A stretch of 64,000 nt of DNA from Burkholderia pyrrocinia (GCF_022809715.1 NZ_CP094461.1:806001-870000), one strand, 5' to 3'. Numbered from the stretch's first letter, positions 1-9,496 are shown. A program made the numbers and translations. Notes: a model not told the origin generated them from the sequence alone.

Positions 1-1712
1 GGCGAATCGTCCGCACGGCGGAACATGTCGAACACGAACGGCGCGAACTCCGCCGCGATACCCTGCCCCGTGTCGGACACGGTCAGCACCACGCGCGTAT
101 CGACACGCGCCAGCGCGACCGTCACGGCGCCGCCGCTCGGCGTGAACTTGAGCGCGTTCGACACGAGATTCGACAGCATCTGCCGCAGCCGCTCGGCATC
201 GCCCGACACGATGCAGGTGGCCGCCGTGCATTCGAACTCGAGCACGATACCGGCCGACGACGCGGCCGTCTGGAACGCGCCGACCGAGTCGGAGAACAGC
301 CGCACGACATCCACCGGCATCGCGTCGAGCTGCAGCTTGCCGGTCGCGAGCGACGATGCGTCGAGGATGTCGCCGACCATCCGCGTGAGCGAACGCGCGC
401 TGCGGTCGATCGCGTCGATCGCCTGCTGCTGCAGCGCGTCGTCGCCCGAGTTGCGCAGCACCTCGACCCAGCCATAGATCACGTTCAGCGGCGTGCGCAA
501 TTCGTGCGACACCGTCGCAAGCAATTCGTCCTTCAGACGGTTCGACGTATCGGCCTGGTCTCGTGCATGGCGCGCGCGCTGCAGCGAGCGCAGCGTGCGC
601 AGGTCGCGCAGGCGCTGCGCGCCGGTTTCGCGCAATGTCAGCGACAGCGCGACGCACGCACGCGCGTCGCCGCTCACCGGGCCCGCCGCCGCCGTCGCAC
701 GAAAGCGCCGGCCATCGCGTCGCACGCACAGCAGGTCGATCGGCCCGACCGGTTCGCGCATATCGTCGAACAATTCGGCGAACGGCCTGCGTTTCAGCCA
801 GCGCATCGCGACCAGCGATTCGAACGCGCGACCGAGCGCATCGCCTTCGTCATAGCCGAACAGGCGCTGCGCGGCCGGGTTCCAGCTGACGATGCGGCCG
901 TCGGCATCGACGCCGACGATCGCGTCCGGCGATGCGTCGACCACCGCGCGCTGCAGCCGCGACGCGTCGACGCGCGAACGATCCGCGCCGGCATCGCGCA
1001 ACAGCAGCACCGCGCCGTCGATGTTGCCGTCGGTATCGGCGATCGGCGACGCGACCTCGACGATCGGCACCGGCTCGCGGCCGTCCGCATGCAGCCAGTG
1101 CTGGTCGGACACGACGCCCGCGCCGCCGAGCGCGCGATCGAGCGGCGTCGCCGGCACGCGGCGGCCGGTGCGATCGAACACCCGCAGCACGTCGCGCGCG
1201 GCGCGGCCCGTCGCATCGCCCGGCGCGCAGCCGACGAGTGCGGCCGCGGCCGCGTTCATGTAGGTGAGCCGTCCGTTCGTATCGGTTGCGATCACACCAT
1301 GCGGCAGCGCCTGCAACATGGCTGCGAGCCGCCGATGCGCGGCCGCTTCGCGCCGGCGCGCGTGTTCGTTCGTGAGTCGCGCGTGCCGCAGCATCGACGC
1401 AATCGCGCAGACGAGCGCGCCGACCAGCACGAGCATCCCGAGCCGGACGAGCCGCTCGGGCAGCGGCTCCGTATAGGCAGCCGGATCGGACAGGAACAGC
1501 GTCCACACGAGCATGCCGCTGATCACGGTCGCCACCATCCCGAACAGGAACGAAGTGGCCCACGCGGCGCCCGCGAGCAGCGGGTAGTAGAGGACGAACG
1601 GCAGGTTCACGCCGCCGAAGCGGATCGCGAGCGCCTGCAGCACGGTCGCGATCGCGACCAGCATCACGGCCGTTGCGTAATTCCCGGCGCGCATTCGCGA
1701 GAAGTCGATCAT
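1..1712 (-). CDS. PAS-domain sensor histidine kinase (3' end outside window)
   Basis: Membrane sensor kinase, read from ATG at 1712 and still open at base 1, so the C-terminus is missing. The first 90 or so residues hold several hydrophobic helices ([14 protein letters not shown], then further segments to about residue 95), followed by two PAS domains (about 110-215 and 225-330; NAAAAALVG and [20 protein letters not shown]). A HisKA domain carries the phospho-acceptor motif [12 protein letters not shown] near residue 400. The HATPase follows, with [14 protein letters not shown] (N box) and DTGQGI (G1 box). The next gene on the same strand is an NtrC-type response regulator, so the two probably form a two-component pair. 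A receiver domain could follow beyond the edge. The stimulus cannot be read from sequence. Confidence 0.9.
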   Translation of the reverse strand, partial: MIDFSRMRAGNYATAVMLVAIATVLQALAIRFGGVNLPFVLYYPLLAGAAWATSFLFGMVATVISGMLVWTLFLSDPAAYTEPLPERLVRLGMLVLVGALVCAIASMLRHARLTNEHARRREAAAHRRLAAMLQALPHGVIATDTNGRLTYMNAAAAALVGCAPGDATGRAARDVLRVFDRTGRRVPATPLDRALGGAGVVSDQHWLHADGREPVPIVEVASPIADTDGNIDGAVLLLRDAGADRSRVDASRLQRAVVDASPDAIVGVDADGRIVSWNPAAQRLFGYDEGDALGRAFESLVAMRWLKRRPFAELFDDMREPVGPIDLLCVRRDGRRFRATAAAGPVSGDARACVALSLTLRETGAQRLRDLRTLRSLQRARHARDQADTSNRLKDELLATVSHELRTPLNVIYGWVEVLRNSGDDALQQQAIDAIDRSARSLTRMVGDILDASSLATGKLQLDAMPVDVVRLFSDSVGAFQTAASSAGIVLEFECTAATCIVSGDAERLRQMLSNLVSNALKFTPSGGAVTVALARVDTRVVLTVSDTGQGIAAEFAPFVFDMFRRADDS

Positions 1713-1788
1713 CGGATACGCTCCTGCCGCGCGACGACGATGCGCGACGCCACGCGGGAACGGGTGCACGGGCGCGGGCGCGGCGGCA

Positions 1789-3156
1789 TCAGGAATCCGG
1801 CTTGTCCGCTTCGTCTTCCAGTTGCGCGAGCCGGTTGTAGATCGTCTTCAGGCTGACGTCGAGCACTTCGGCTGCCTGCGCCTTCACGCCGCCGCATTGC
1901 GCGATCGTGCCGAGGATCAGCCGCCGGTCGACTTCCTCGAGCGGCGTGCCGAACGGCACCGTCACGCGATCCTCGTGCGAATCGACCATGTTCGACAGCT
2001 CTTCCATGATCGGCGGCGGCAGCGTCTCGATCACGTCCGCATCGCTGAAGATGCTCGCGCGCTGCACGAAGTTGCGCAGTTCGCGCACGTTGCCGGGCCA
2101 TTCATGGGTCTTCAGCGCTTCGCGCGCGGCCGGCGCGAAGCGCAGATGCCGGCCGCTCTCTTCGTTGAAATGCTGCAGGAACGCGTCGGCGAGCATCGGG
2201 ATGTCGTCGCCGCGCTCGCGCAGCGGCGGCAACGGAATCGGAAACACGTTGATCCGGTGAAACAGGTCGGGCCGCAGCTTGCCGTCCGCCATCGCGGCTT
2301 CCGGATCGCGGTTCGTCGCGGCGACGATGCGCACGTCGACGTCGATCTCGCGCGTCGAGCCGAGCCGCGTGAGCCGCCCCGTCTCCAGCACGCGCAGCAG
2401 CTTGACCTGCGATTCGACCGGCATCTCGGTGATCTCGTCGAGAAACAGCGTGCCGCCGTCCGCGCGTTCGAAGAAGCCCTTGTGCTGGCGCTCGGCGCCC
2501 GTGAAGCTGCCGCGGTCATGGCCGAACATCTCGCTCTCGACCAGGTTCGCGGCGATCGCGCCGCAGTTCACCGCGAGAAACGGGCCGCGGCGGCGCAGGC
2601 TCAGGTCGTGCACCGTCTGCGCGGCGAGTTCCTTGCCGGTGCCCGATTCGCCCGTCAGCAGCACCGACGCCTCGGTGCGTGCGACGCGGCCGATCGCATC
2701 GTAGACGGTCTGCATCGCGGGCGAACTGCCGAGCATGCGGCCGAAACGCCCGAGGCGCTTCAGCTCCGAGCGCAGCTCGGCAATCTCTTCGTGCAGCGCG
2801 GTCGTGCGCGGCACGCGCGCGAAGATGCTGTTCAGCCGCTGCATGTTCAGCGGCTTCACGAGATAGTCGGTCGCACCGCGCCGCAATGCGTCGATCGCGG
2901 TTTCGAGGCTCGCGTGACCGGTGGTCAACACCATTTCGCAGTGCGATCGTTTCGGCAATGCATCGAACAGATCCATGCCGTTGCCGTCCGGCAACACGAG
3001 ATCGCACAGCACGAGATCGGGGGTATGCGTCGTGACGAGCGTGCGCGCTTCTTCGAGCGTCGCGGCCGTATCGCATGCGAGCTGCTGCGTGCGAGCGAGC
3101 GTCGCGAGCATCGTGCGCGTATCGGCATCGTCTTCGACGATCAGGACATAGGGCAT
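1789..3156 (-). CDS. sigma54-dependent response regulator (NtrC family)
   Basis: Response regulator of 455 residues that activates sigma54 promoters. Residues 1-115 form a receiver domain with acidic pocket EDD (8-10), phospho-acceptor D52 (LCDLVLPDG) and K101 (YLVKPLN). The central AAA+ domain has Walker A GESGTGKE (169-176), the sigma54-contact loop as GSFTGA (216-221, Ser replacing the usual Ala) and Walker B TLFLDE (236-241). The C-terminus is a Fis-type helix-turn-helix ([19 protein letters not shown]). The start at 3156 was chosen because [10 protein letters not shown] is the normal receiver N-terminus; the longer open frame upstream adds about 105 residues of implausible sequence. It lies just downstream of the sensor kinase on the same strand and is probably its partner. 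Confidence 0.93.
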   Translation of the reverse strand: MPYVLIVEDDADTRTMLATLARTQQLACDTAATLEEARTLVTTHTPDLVLCDLVLPDGNGMDLFDALPKRSHCEMVLTTGHASLETAIDALRRGATDYLVKPLNMQRLNSIFARVPRTTALHEEIAELRSELKRLGRFGRMLGSSPAMQTVYDAIGRVARTEASVLLTGESGTGKELAAQTVHDLSLRRRGPFLAVNCGAIAANLVESEMFGHDRGSFTGAERQHKGFFERADGGTLFLDEITEMPVESQVKLLRVLETGRLTRLGSTREIDVDVRIVAATNRDPEAAMADGKLRPDLFHRINVFPIPLPPLRERGDDIPMLADAFLQHFNEESGRHLRFAPAAREALKTHEWPGNVRELRNFVQRASIFSDADVIETLPPPIMEELSNMVDSHEDRVTVPFGTPLEEVDRRLILGTIAQCGGVKAQAAEVLDVSLKTIYNRLAQLEDEADKPDS

Positions 3157-3401
3157 CGAGGCTTCCTGGTGAGAGGCGGCCCGGCGCGGGCGCTGGCCGG
3201 TACCGCGACGGATATGCGGCGCAGCACGCGCGGCCGGCACATGGCGACGCCTTCCGCTCTGCACACCAATGAGCGGATCGGCCGTCCTGCAATGGAAAAT
3301 GCTGCTTGGAAGTATAGGAGACCGCGGTCGCGCATTCATCGCCCATCGAATAAATCTATCTGTCGCGGTGGCCCGCATTGCCAGATTCAATGTCGCGCCG
3401 T

Positions 3402-3410
3402 TGGTATAAA
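3402..3410 (+). promoter_or_regulatory. possible extended -10 promoter in the gap between the two activator genes
   Basis: The 350-base gap between the divergent activators (3157-3506) is more A+T rich than its surroundings. TGG-TATAAA at 3402-3410 fits an extended -10 element pointing to the plus-strand activator. A TTGCCA at 3378 lies 21 bases upstream, too far for a normal -35. No sigma54 -24/-12 motif was found here. Confidence 0.25.
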
Positions 3411-3506
3411 AGGTAAGCTCCCTACAGGAAATCGACGCATGCCACGTCGATTTTTCATCAGACCTCCACAATATTCGGTCAAATCTTCCTGATTCGATAT
3501 CGCGCC

Positions 3507-4553
3507 ATGGCGAAAACCGGCGATGACGGCGCGCGGCTCTTCGGTCGCTCGCGTACGATCCAGGCCCTTTTACTGAAGGTGTCGCGCGTCGCGACCACGC
3601 ACGCCAGCGTGCTGATCGTCGGGGAAAGCGGTGCGGGCAAGGACATCGTCGCGCGCCTGCTGCACGACCTGAGCCCGCGGCGGCGCGGGCCGTTCGTCCC
3701 CGTCAACTGCGGCGCGATCGCGCCCGACATCGCGGAATCGCACCTGTTCGGTCACGAAAAAGGCAGCTTCACCGGCGCGGTCGCGCAGCATGTGGGCATG
3801 TTCGAAGCCGCCTGCGGCGGCACGCTGTTCCTCGACGAGATCGCGGAAATGCCGGGCGAGCTGCAGGTCAAGCTGCTGCGCACGCTCGAATCGAATACGA
3901 TCGTGCGCGTCGGCGGCCACGAATCGATTCCGCTCGACGTGCGGATCGTCGCGGCCACGCATCACGATCCCGTCGAGGCCGTGCGCAGCGGCCGGCTGCG
4001 CGAAGACCTGTTCTACCGGATCGCGATGATCGCGCTGCATGTGCCCCCGCTCAGGCAGCGCGAGGACGACGTCGGCGATATCGCACTGCAGATCGTCGAG
4101 CGGCTGAACGCGCGGCACCGCACGAGAAAGCGCCTGTCGATGCAGGCGATGAAGGCGCTGCGCGCGTATACGTGGCCCGGCAACGTGCGCGAACTGCGCA
4201 ATGCGCTCGAGCGTGCGTTCATCCTCGCGGACGAGCAGATCGACCTGCAACTGCCGCGCCGCCAGCCGCCGCACGAGGAAGTGCGCCACAACGCGATGAC
4301 GCTGCATATCGGCACGACGCTCGCGCACACGCAGCAGCGCTTCATCGCCGCATCGCTGCGGCATTTCAACGGCGACAAGCCGCGCACCGCGAAGGCGCTC
4401 GGCATCAGCCTGAAGACGCTGTACAACCGTCTCGCGCTACTGCCCGAGCACGAGCGCAGCGCGACGAACGGCGCGGCGGCGCCGAACCCCGGTGACGCCA
4501 TCGCCACCACCAGCGCGAGCGCAGCCCCGCCGCCGGGCGCACTGAATCAGTGA
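3507..4553 (+). CDS. sigma54-dependent activator without receiver domain
   Basis: Enhancer-binding protein of 348 residues that starts almost directly in the AAA+ domain. It has Walker A GESGAGKD (39-46), GSFTGA loop (86-91), Walker B TLFLDE, and a C-terminal Fis-type HTH ([16 protein letters not shown]) followed by a low-complexity Ala/Ser/Pro tail. There is no receiver, GAF or PAS input domain, as in PspF or HrpR/S-like activators, so activity is probably set by expression or by a partner protein. It is divergent from the NtrC-type regulator and closely resembles its AAA+ and HTH parts (shared NCGAIA and [13 protein letters not shown] strings), suggesting duplication. ATG at 3507 has no strong ribosome site. 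Confidence 0.88.
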   Translation: MAKTGDDGARLFGRSRTIQALLLKVSRVATTHASVLIVGESGAGKDIVARLLHDLSPRRRGPFVPVNCGAIAPDIAESHLFGHEKGSFTGAVAQHVGMFEAACGGTLFLDEIAEMPGELQVKLLRTLESNTIVRVGGHESIPLDVRIVAATHHDPVEAVRSGRLREDLFYRIAMIALHVPPLRQREDDVGDIALQIVERLNARHRTRKRLSMQAMKALRAYTWPGNVRELRNALERAFILADEQIDLQLPRRQPPHEEVRHNAMTLHIGTTLAHTQQRFIAASLRHFNGDKPRTAKALGISLKTLYNRLALLPEHERSATNGAAAPNPGDAIATTSASAAPPPGALNQ

Positions 4554-4605
4554 GCACGGCTGCGCGTCGCGCATCGGGTTCAGCGCGCCCCGCGACCGCG
4601 CATGC

Positions 4606-4929
4606 TCACGCCATCGCGCGGCACATCGCCGCGCACGTTTCGCACGCGAGCGCGCAATTGCGGCAATGATCGTGTGCGTGCAGCAGGCATTCGGTCGCGC
4701 ACAGGTCGCACGCCTGCGCACACAGCGCGCACACGCTCGGCACGAGCACACTGCGGCGCGCCATCGCGCCCGACGCGAAGCGGCACAGCTGCGCGCATTC
4801 GATATCGAGCGCGATGCAGGCCGCCAGCGCATGCCCGTCGGGTTCCGCGAGGCATGCGGCCATACACGTATCGCACGCGTGCGCACACGCGTCGCACGCA
4901 GCCATGCAGTTGTCGTATCGATCGTCCAT
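4606..4929 (-). CDS. Cys-rich four-helix-bundle copper-binding-like protein
   Basis: Small protein of 107 residues with 19 cysteines arranged as repeated CxxC and CxxxC pairs (C8, C12, C15, C19, C22, C26, then C38-C49, C67-C81 and C89-C103). This pattern matches the DUF326/Csp (copper storage protein) family, in which a four-helix bundle lined by Cys binds many Cu(I) ions. No signal peptide is visible, so it would be a cytosolic Csp3-like member. The start at 4929 is supported by GAGGAG seven bases upstream; a longer frame adds only nine residues. It is convergent with the preceding activator and is followed by gene remnants. Copper binding is inferred from the family. Confidence 0.8.
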   Translation of the reverse strand: MDDRYDNCMAACDACAHACDTCMAACLAEPDGHALAACIALDIECAQLCRFASGAMARRSVLVPSVCALCAQACDLCATECLLHAHDHCRNCALACETCAAMCRAMA

Positions 4930-4959
4930 CGCATCGCTCCTCGTTCCGGTTCGCATTCG

Positions 4960-5088
4960 TCAGGGTTCGAGCTGCACCTTCATCCGGCCCGGTTCGCGTG
5001 CGGCCGCATCGGCCATATCGGCGATATCCGGGTCGGGCACCGTATCGATGCGAATGTCGCCGATGCCGTGAAATATGACGGCTTTCAT
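4960..5088 (-). pseudogene. internally deleted zinc-type alcohol dehydrogenase remnant
   Basis: A 42-codon frame with a ribosome site (GAGGGC). Its first 22 residues (MKAVIFHGIGDIRIDTVPDP and on) are the standard N-terminus of zinc-dependent medium-chain alcohol dehydrogenases, which are about 340-390 residues long. The remainder, ending REPGRMKVQLEP, resembles the C-terminal end of the same family (...KVVLKP). The catalytic and Rossmann domains are gone. The simplest reading is an internal deletion that kept head and tail in frame. A short peptide may still be made, but it cannot be an enzyme. Confidence 0.6.
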
Positions 5089-5219
5089 GTGCGGCCCTCG
5101 TTGTCGAAAGCGGGACGGCGAACGTGACCGTCGAACTGATCGAGCAAGGCGCGCGCCCGGGCAACGGCGCTGGCGTCGGGTCAAACAGCGGCGGGTTTTC
5201 GACGAGTCGGGCGGCGCCT

Positions 5220-5324
5220 TCAACGCGGCAGCGCGAACGCGGCCTTCAGGCTCGCGACGATCATCTGCATCGCGAACGCCGCGAGAATCATCCCCATCAG
5301 GCGCTGCGTGACGGCCGTCACGCG
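5220..5324 (-). pseudogene. C-terminal remnant of a MarC-family membrane protein
   Basis: About 34 codons read VTAVTQRLMGMILAAFAMQM and continue to a stop. The pattern of TRLMG followed by an amphipathic-then-hydrophobic helix is that of the last transmembrane segment of MarC/UPF0056 proteins, usually about 200 residues. Nothing upstream in the same frame continues the homology, because it runs into the antisense of the next oxidoreductase gene. Together with the alcohol dehydrogenase remnant it marks this spot as a deletion scar. Identification rests on a short stretch. Confidence 0.45.
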
Positions 5325-5377
5325 GACGCACGACTGCGTGTCATACGGCGCGCAGCACCGCCGGATTCGGGCCGCTG

Positions 5378-6910
5378 TCACGCGGCTGCAATCTGCCGCT
5401 CCAATGCCGCTTCCGCCTTCAGGCTGTCGAGATCGCGGCCGATCGTCGCGACCGCGAGCCGCGTGTCGCCGCGCCAGTACGCGATCGTGCAGTCGTGCGC
5501 GCCGAGGTCGCCGTCGATCTCGACGCGATCCCATTGCTCCGCATGCCCGACGTAGTTGATCGTCATGTCGTAATGCTGACTCCAGAAAAATGGCACCGCG
5601 TCGAACGGCTGCTGCTGCCCGAGCATGTTGCGCGCCGCGACGATGCCCTGCCGCTCGGCGACGACCCAGTGCTCGACGCGAATGCGCTGGCCCGTCAGCG
5701 GATCGGGCCAGCGTGCGATGTCGCCGGCCGCGTAGATGCCGGGCGCGCTCGTCTGCAGGAAGCGGTCGACCGTCACGCCGCGCTCGACCGCCAGCCCCGC
5801 GTCCTGTGCGAACTCGACGTTCGGATGAACGCCGATGCCGACCACCACGACATCGGCCGGCAGCACGTCGCCGGTCGACAGCGTCACGCTGTCCGGTGAG
5901 ATTTGCGCGGGCGTCGCGCCGAGATGGAACACGACACCATGCGATTCGTGCAGCGCCTTGATCGTGCCGCCGAGCGCTTCGCCGAGCACGTGTGCCATCG
6001 GTTGCGCATCGGGTGCGACGACATGCACGTCGAGCCCGCGCGTGCGCAACGCAGCGGCCGCTTCGAGCCCGATGAAGCTCGCGCCGACCACGACGCAACG
6101 GCGCGCCGTTTTCAGCTTGCCGATCAGCGCGTCGCAGTCGGCGCGCGAGCGGAGCACGCATACGTGCGGCAGATCGGCACCGGGCACGGTCAGGCGGTTC
6201 GGTTCGGCGCCCGTTGCAAGCAGCAGCGCGCCGTATCCGACGCGGCTGCCGTCGGCCAGCTCGACCGCATGCTGCGCGGGATCGATTCGTTCAACACGCG
6301 TGCCGCACCGTACGTCGATTCGATGGTCGGCGTAGAACGACGGCGCGCGCAGCGGCAGCCAGTCGGCGTCGGCCGTGCCCGCGAGATAGTCCTTCGACAA
6401 ATTGGGCCGATCGTACGGCGGATCGCGATCGGCACTCAGCAGCGTGACGGGATGCGGATAACCTTCCTGCCGCAGCGTCACGGCGGCTGCGATCGCAGCG
6501 GCGCCGCCGCCGACGATCACCACCGATGCGGGCAACCCGGCCGCGTTCAGCGCAGGCGGCGCGGCGGCCGGCCGCGCATCGAGCACGACGGCGCGGCCAT
6601 CGCGGCGTTCGACGCGCCAGCACGGCAGCCCGTCGAGCGCCGGCGCGCGCAGCCGCGCGCCGGTGCGCAGGCAGAACGCCGCGTGGTGCCACGGGCAGCG
6701 GATCGTGTCGCCGACCAGCAGGCCATCGGCCAGCGGCGCGCCGTAGTGCGTGCATTGCGCGCCCACCGCAAACAGTTCGTCGGCGCGGCGCACGAGCAGC
6801 ACCGCTGCGTCGCCGACATGGCCCTCGATCATCGCGCCGTCGGCGATGTCGTCGAGCGCGATGCCCTGCGCGAGATCGGGGTGTGAAGACGAGGAATCGC
6901 TTCCGGACAT
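5378..6910 (-). CDS. Rieske-domain FAD/NAD(P)-dependent ferredoxin reductase-like protein
   Basis: Protein of 510 residues with an N-terminal Rieske [2Fe-2S] domain (CTHYGAPL then CPWHHAAF, the CxH...CxxH ligand set, about residues 50-100). A pyridine-nucleotide-disulfide oxidoreductase follows, with FAD-binding GGGAAAIAAA and NAD(P)-binding VVGASFIGLEAAA. A third motif, GIYAAGDIARW, is the second FAD contact. The architecture matches AIFM3-like/Rieske-fused ferredoxin reductases that pass electrons from NAD(P)H to oxygenases or ferredoxins. The start at 6910 has GGGAG at good spacing; the longer frame adds a Cys-containing 39-residue lead without support. No oxygenase lies next to it, so its partner is unknown. 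Confidence 0.85.
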   Translation of the reverse strand: MSGSDSSSSHPDLAQGIALDDIADGAMIEGHVGDAAVLLVRRADELFAVGAQCTHYGAPLADGLLVGDTIRCPWHHAAFCLRTGARLRAPALDGLPCWRVERRDGRAVVLDARPAAAPPALNAAGLPASVVIVGGGAAAIAAAVTLRQEGYPHPVTLLSADRDPPYDRPNLSKDYLAGTADADWLPLRAPSFYADHRIDVRCGTRVERIDPAQHAVELADGSRVGYGALLLATGAEPNRLTVPGADLPHVCVLRSRADCDALIGKLKTARRCVVVGASFIGLEAAAALRTRGLDVHVVAPDAQPMAHVLGEALGGTIKALHESHGVVFHLGATPAQISPDSVTLSTGDVLPADVVVVGIGVHPNVEFAQDAGLAVERGVTVDRFLQTSAPGIYAAGDIARWPDPLTGQRIRVEHWVVAERQGIVAARNMLGQQQPFDAVPFFWSQHYDMTINYVGHAEQWDRVEIDGDLGAHDCTIAYWRGDTRLAVATIGRDLDSLKAEAALERQIAAA

Positions 6911-7195
6911 GACATCGCTCCCGCAGAGCCAGGTAACGATCCCATTATCGGCGTCCTTCATGAAAAGAACAGGTACAGACGCCCCGCAGCGCACGCAAAC
7001 ACCGGCTGTAGCGTGTACCCGATCCATGACCGGCGTAGAACGTCATCGACGTTGCGGCGCAACACGCGGCCGCCGTGTAATCGTACTTCCGCGCGGCCCG
7101 CGCAATTCGCGTGCCGCTCCATCTTCATTCCGTCACCGGAGGTTCTCCCGTCACCGATGCGCGTACGGCGCGGCAATGCGCGGGCCCGCGCGAAC

Positions 7196-7444
7196 TCACG
7201 CGTCGTCGACGTTGTCCGCGTAGTGGTCGATCGCGACCTTGCACTCGTCGAACACCACCGTCAGCTGCTCGACGTCGTTCGACTCGACCCACTTGCGGAT
7301 CTGCAGGAAATAGCCGGTGCCGAGATCGGCGATGCGGGCCGGATCGTCGGTCGTCACGTCGACGGTCGCGATCGCGCGGTTGCCGGGCAGCGGCGACAGC
7401 GTCGCCGCGATGTCGAAGCGACGGTACGATTGATCGATGCGCAT
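7196..7444 (-). CDS. small conserved-type protein of unknown function
   Basis: An 82-residue acidic protein (MRIDQSYRRFDIAATLSPLP...), with no signal peptide or membrane segment. GGAG lies seven bases before the ATG. It sits 32 bases downstream of the DUF1269 gene on the same strand and is probably cotranscribed. The family was not recognised. The 285-base gap toward the oxidoreductase (6911-7195) shows no further gene. Confidence 0.6.
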   Translation of the reverse strand: MRIDQSYRRFDIAATLSPLPGNRAIATVDVTTDDPARIADLGTGYFLQIRKWVESNDVEQLTVVFDECKVAIDHYADNVDDA

Positions 7445-7476
7445 GCTGTTCTCCAGAAGCGGTTGGAACGCGGCGC

Positions 7477-7932
7477 TCAGCCGAGCGCCTGGCGGAAGAC
7501 CTTGCCGCCGAATCCCGTCACGACGTTGTCGACCGAGAATGGCGTGGCCTCCTTCGCCTCGAGAATGATCGCGACGCTGCCGGGCACGAGCCGCGCGGCC
7601 ACCGTCTCGACGAACGTGCCGTCGAGCAGCGCGTTGCCGGCTGCGTCCGCGAGGATGCCGGCGCCCGCGCCTGCCGCCATGCCGGTGACCACGCCGAGCG
7701 GCCCGGCGAGGATCCCGAGCAGGCCGCCCGCGATCGCACCGATCACGCCGCCCTTGAACGGCCGCGATTCGGCGGCGAGCACCGCGAGCTTGCCGGCCGC
7801 GTCCTTTTCGACGACGACGCCGTTTTCGATGTGGAATCCTTCATTCTTCTCCGACAGCGCCTCGAAATCGTTCGCGGCCTGACGGGCCGTGTCGACGCTG
7901 CCGAACACGGCGACGATCAATTGCTGGGTCAT
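7477..7932 (-). CDS. DUF1269-family glycine-zipper membrane protein
   Basis: Protein of 151 residues. The N-terminal part (MTQQLIVAVFGSVDTARQAA) is a ferredoxin-like fold typical of DUF1269. The middle (about 60-105) is a Gly/Ala-rich hydrophobic stretch with GxxxG spacing (GGVIGAIAGGLLGILAG, then AGAGAGILAD) that would pack as paired membrane helices. The start at 7932 is preceded by AGAGAGG. Family members are often found among stress or envelope genes; the biochemical function is unknown. It heads a small minus-strand group with the 82-residue gene. Confidence 0.75.
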   Translation of the reverse strand: MTQQLIVAVFGSVDTARQAANDFEALSEKNEGFHIENGVVVEKDAAGKLAVLAAESRPFKGGVIGAIAGGLLGILAGPLGVVTGMAAGAGAGILADAAGNALLDGTFVETVAARLVPGSVAIILEAKEATPFSVDNVVTGFGGKVFRQALG

Positions 7933-8036
7933 TCGACACCTCTCTCGTATAGATGGGCATGCGCGGCCGCTGCACATCGCGCAGCGCGACGATCCGGGGC
8001 CGCACGCGCGCGGTGCGCCGGCAACCCGGCGTTCAT

Positions 8037-8234
8037 TCAGATGCCTGTTGCTTCGACACGCGCGCGGACTGCCTCGACATACGCATGCGCGGCCGCCCGC
8101 TGCATCGCGACGACGAACGGCGCACGTGCGCGCGCCGGATCGGCGTCACGCGCGTCGCGTGCCTGCCGGTACGCGTCCGACGACGCGTGCTGCAATTCGT
8201 TCGCCTGCTTCGTTGCGACGGAATCCGTGCTCAT
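8037..8234 (-). CDS. small helical protein of unknown function
   Basis: A 65-residue, Ala- and Arg-rich protein (MSTDSVATKQANELQHASSD...) predicted to be mostly helical. GGAGGG lies just upstream of the ATG at 8234, a strong ribosome site that favours it over a Met ten codons earlier. There is no signal peptide or recognised domain. It lies between psiE and the DUF1269 gene on the same strand. Confidence 0.55.
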   Translation of the reverse strand: MSTDSVATKQANELQHASSDAYRQARDARDADPARARAPFVVAMQRAAAHAYVEAVRARVEATGI

Positions 8235-8276
8235 CCGGCACCCTCCTGCAGAGACATCATGCATACCGTTCTCGCG

Positions 8277-8726
8277 TCACCGGCCCACATGCGCATCCTC
8301 CTCGACATCGTCGACGTCGGCCGGAAAGCGATGCTGACCGAAGCTCAGGATCAGCACGCCCACCGCGAGCAGCACGATCCCGAAGGTCGTCATCAGCATC
8401 CGCTCGGGGCTGTCGGTCGCGCCGCGCAGGATCAGGTCGCGCGCGAGCGACGTCATCGCGATGAACAGCGGAAACCGCACGGGCAGCCGGCCGAGCCGCA
8501 GGTAGCGCACGTTCATCGCGAGCACTTCCAGATACAGGAACATCAGCAGCAGGTCGGTCAGCGACACCTCGCCCGCGAGCACAACCTTCCATGCCTCCTG
8601 CGTCATCGCGAACGCGGTCGCGAGACCGATCACGATCAGCCCGGCCAGTTCGGCCGCGTGAAGGAAGTGGCCGAAGCGGCGACGGATGCGCTCGGACGGC
8701 GAACAGGAAACGGTAGACGTATTCAA
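8277..8726 (-). CDS. psiE: PsiE-family phosphate-starvation-inducible membrane protein
   Basis: A 149-residue membrane protein with four hydrophobic segments (LAGLIVIGLATAFAM, LTDLLLMFLYLEVLAM, FPLFIAMTSLARDLIL, LMTTFGIVLLAVGVLIL), the layout of the PsiE family. PsiE is induced by phosphate starvation in E. coli; its activity is unknown. No ATG is available at the family N-terminus. A TTG at 8726 overlaps the stop codon of the preceding LysR-type gene as TTGA, the same arrangement as the common ATGA overlap, so translation is probably coupled. No Shine-Dalgarno sequence is visible, which fits coupling. Confidence 0.8.
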   Translation of the reverse strand: MNTSTVSCSPSERIRRRFGHFLHAAELAGLIVIGLATAFAMTQEAWKVVLAGEVSLTDLLLMFLYLEVLAMNVRYLRLGRLPVRFPLFIAMTSLARDLILRGATDSPERMLMTTFGIVLLAVGVLILSFGQHRFPADVDDVEEDAHVGR

Positions 8727-9091
8727 GGTGACGGTCGGTATGAAGATGCGTGAGCGGTACCGGACGGCGGGAAATCCATGCAATGCGCAGTGCAATGCGC
8801 GGCATCGAACGCATCCGGCGCCGGCGCGCGGGCCGCACCGGCCGCGCCGGTCGCCTGCTCGACCGCGGACAGCGTCCGCCGGCAGCACGCGTAAAACGCG
8901 ACACCGGCGTCGGTGCATGCCACGTCGCCATGCTCGCGGCACAGCAGCAGCCGGCAGCCGAGATACCGTTCGAGACGGTCGATCCGGTCGCTCACCTGCG
9001 CGTCGCCGAGCTTCAGTGCGGACGCGGCGCCGGACAGGTCGCCATGCTCGACCACCGCGACATAAACACGCATTGCTTCCAGCAGGTTCAT
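8723..9091 (-). CDS. LysR-type DNA-binding domain protein lacking the effector domain
   Basis: Only 122 residues, where LysR regulators normally have about 300. Residues 1-80 are a complete LysR winged HTH (MNLLEAMRVYVAVVEHGDLS through SDRIDRLERYLGCRLL). The rest is a short Ala/Pro-rich tail ending YRPSP, with no substrate-binding domain. GAGGAG precedes the ATG at 9091. It overlaps the TTG start of psiE by four bases, so it is not merely a random fragment: the pair looks like a working two-gene unit. It could be a domain-only regulator, or a truncated gene whose position still drives psiE. Confidence 0.72.
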   Translation of the reverse strand: MNLLEAMRVYVAVVEHGDLSGAASALKLGDAQVSDRIDRLERYLGCRLLLCREHGDVACTDAGVAFYACCRRTLSAVEQATGAAGAARAPAPDAFDAAHCTAHCMDFPPSGTAHASSYRPSP

Positions 9092-9217
9092 GGTGACGCT
9101 CCTCGTCGGCGGCGCAGCGGGACCTAATCTACTGCACGCGGCACGCACGCTCAAGAGCACAGCGCCGTGCATGCCAGGAGTACAGCTGCGCGGCCAGCGC
9201 GCAAAATCCGGCCCCGT

Positions 9218-9223
9218 TTGACA
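9218..9223 (+). promoter_or_regulatory. candidate -35 hexamer upstream of the DyP-encapsulin operon
   Basis: The 9092-9496 gap between the divergent LysR fragment and the peroxidase holds no gene. A perfect TTGACA lies at 9218-9223, but the sequence 16-18 bases downstream (ACCGCT region) is a poor -10, so an activator may be needed. No OxyR or CRP site was recognised. Confidence 0.25.
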
Positions 9224-9496
9224 CATTCGAATGACAGATTACCGCTACCAGTGCAAAGCCCCGCCGAAGCTGCTAGATTGCATGCTCGACGACGTTACGC
9301 GGTGCGCGCAGGTCACGCGCCGGGCGGCCGGCCGCTACTGCGGCGGCGGCCCGTAGCGCGATGCGCGCGCAACGTCCTTCATCCGCATGTCACAAAGAGA
9401 ACAGTCGCATGACACAGTCCAACCGAACGCCATCGCGCGCCGCGGCAGCGGCAGCCGCGGCCCGTCCGTCCCGACATGACTGACCGGCAGGCCGCG

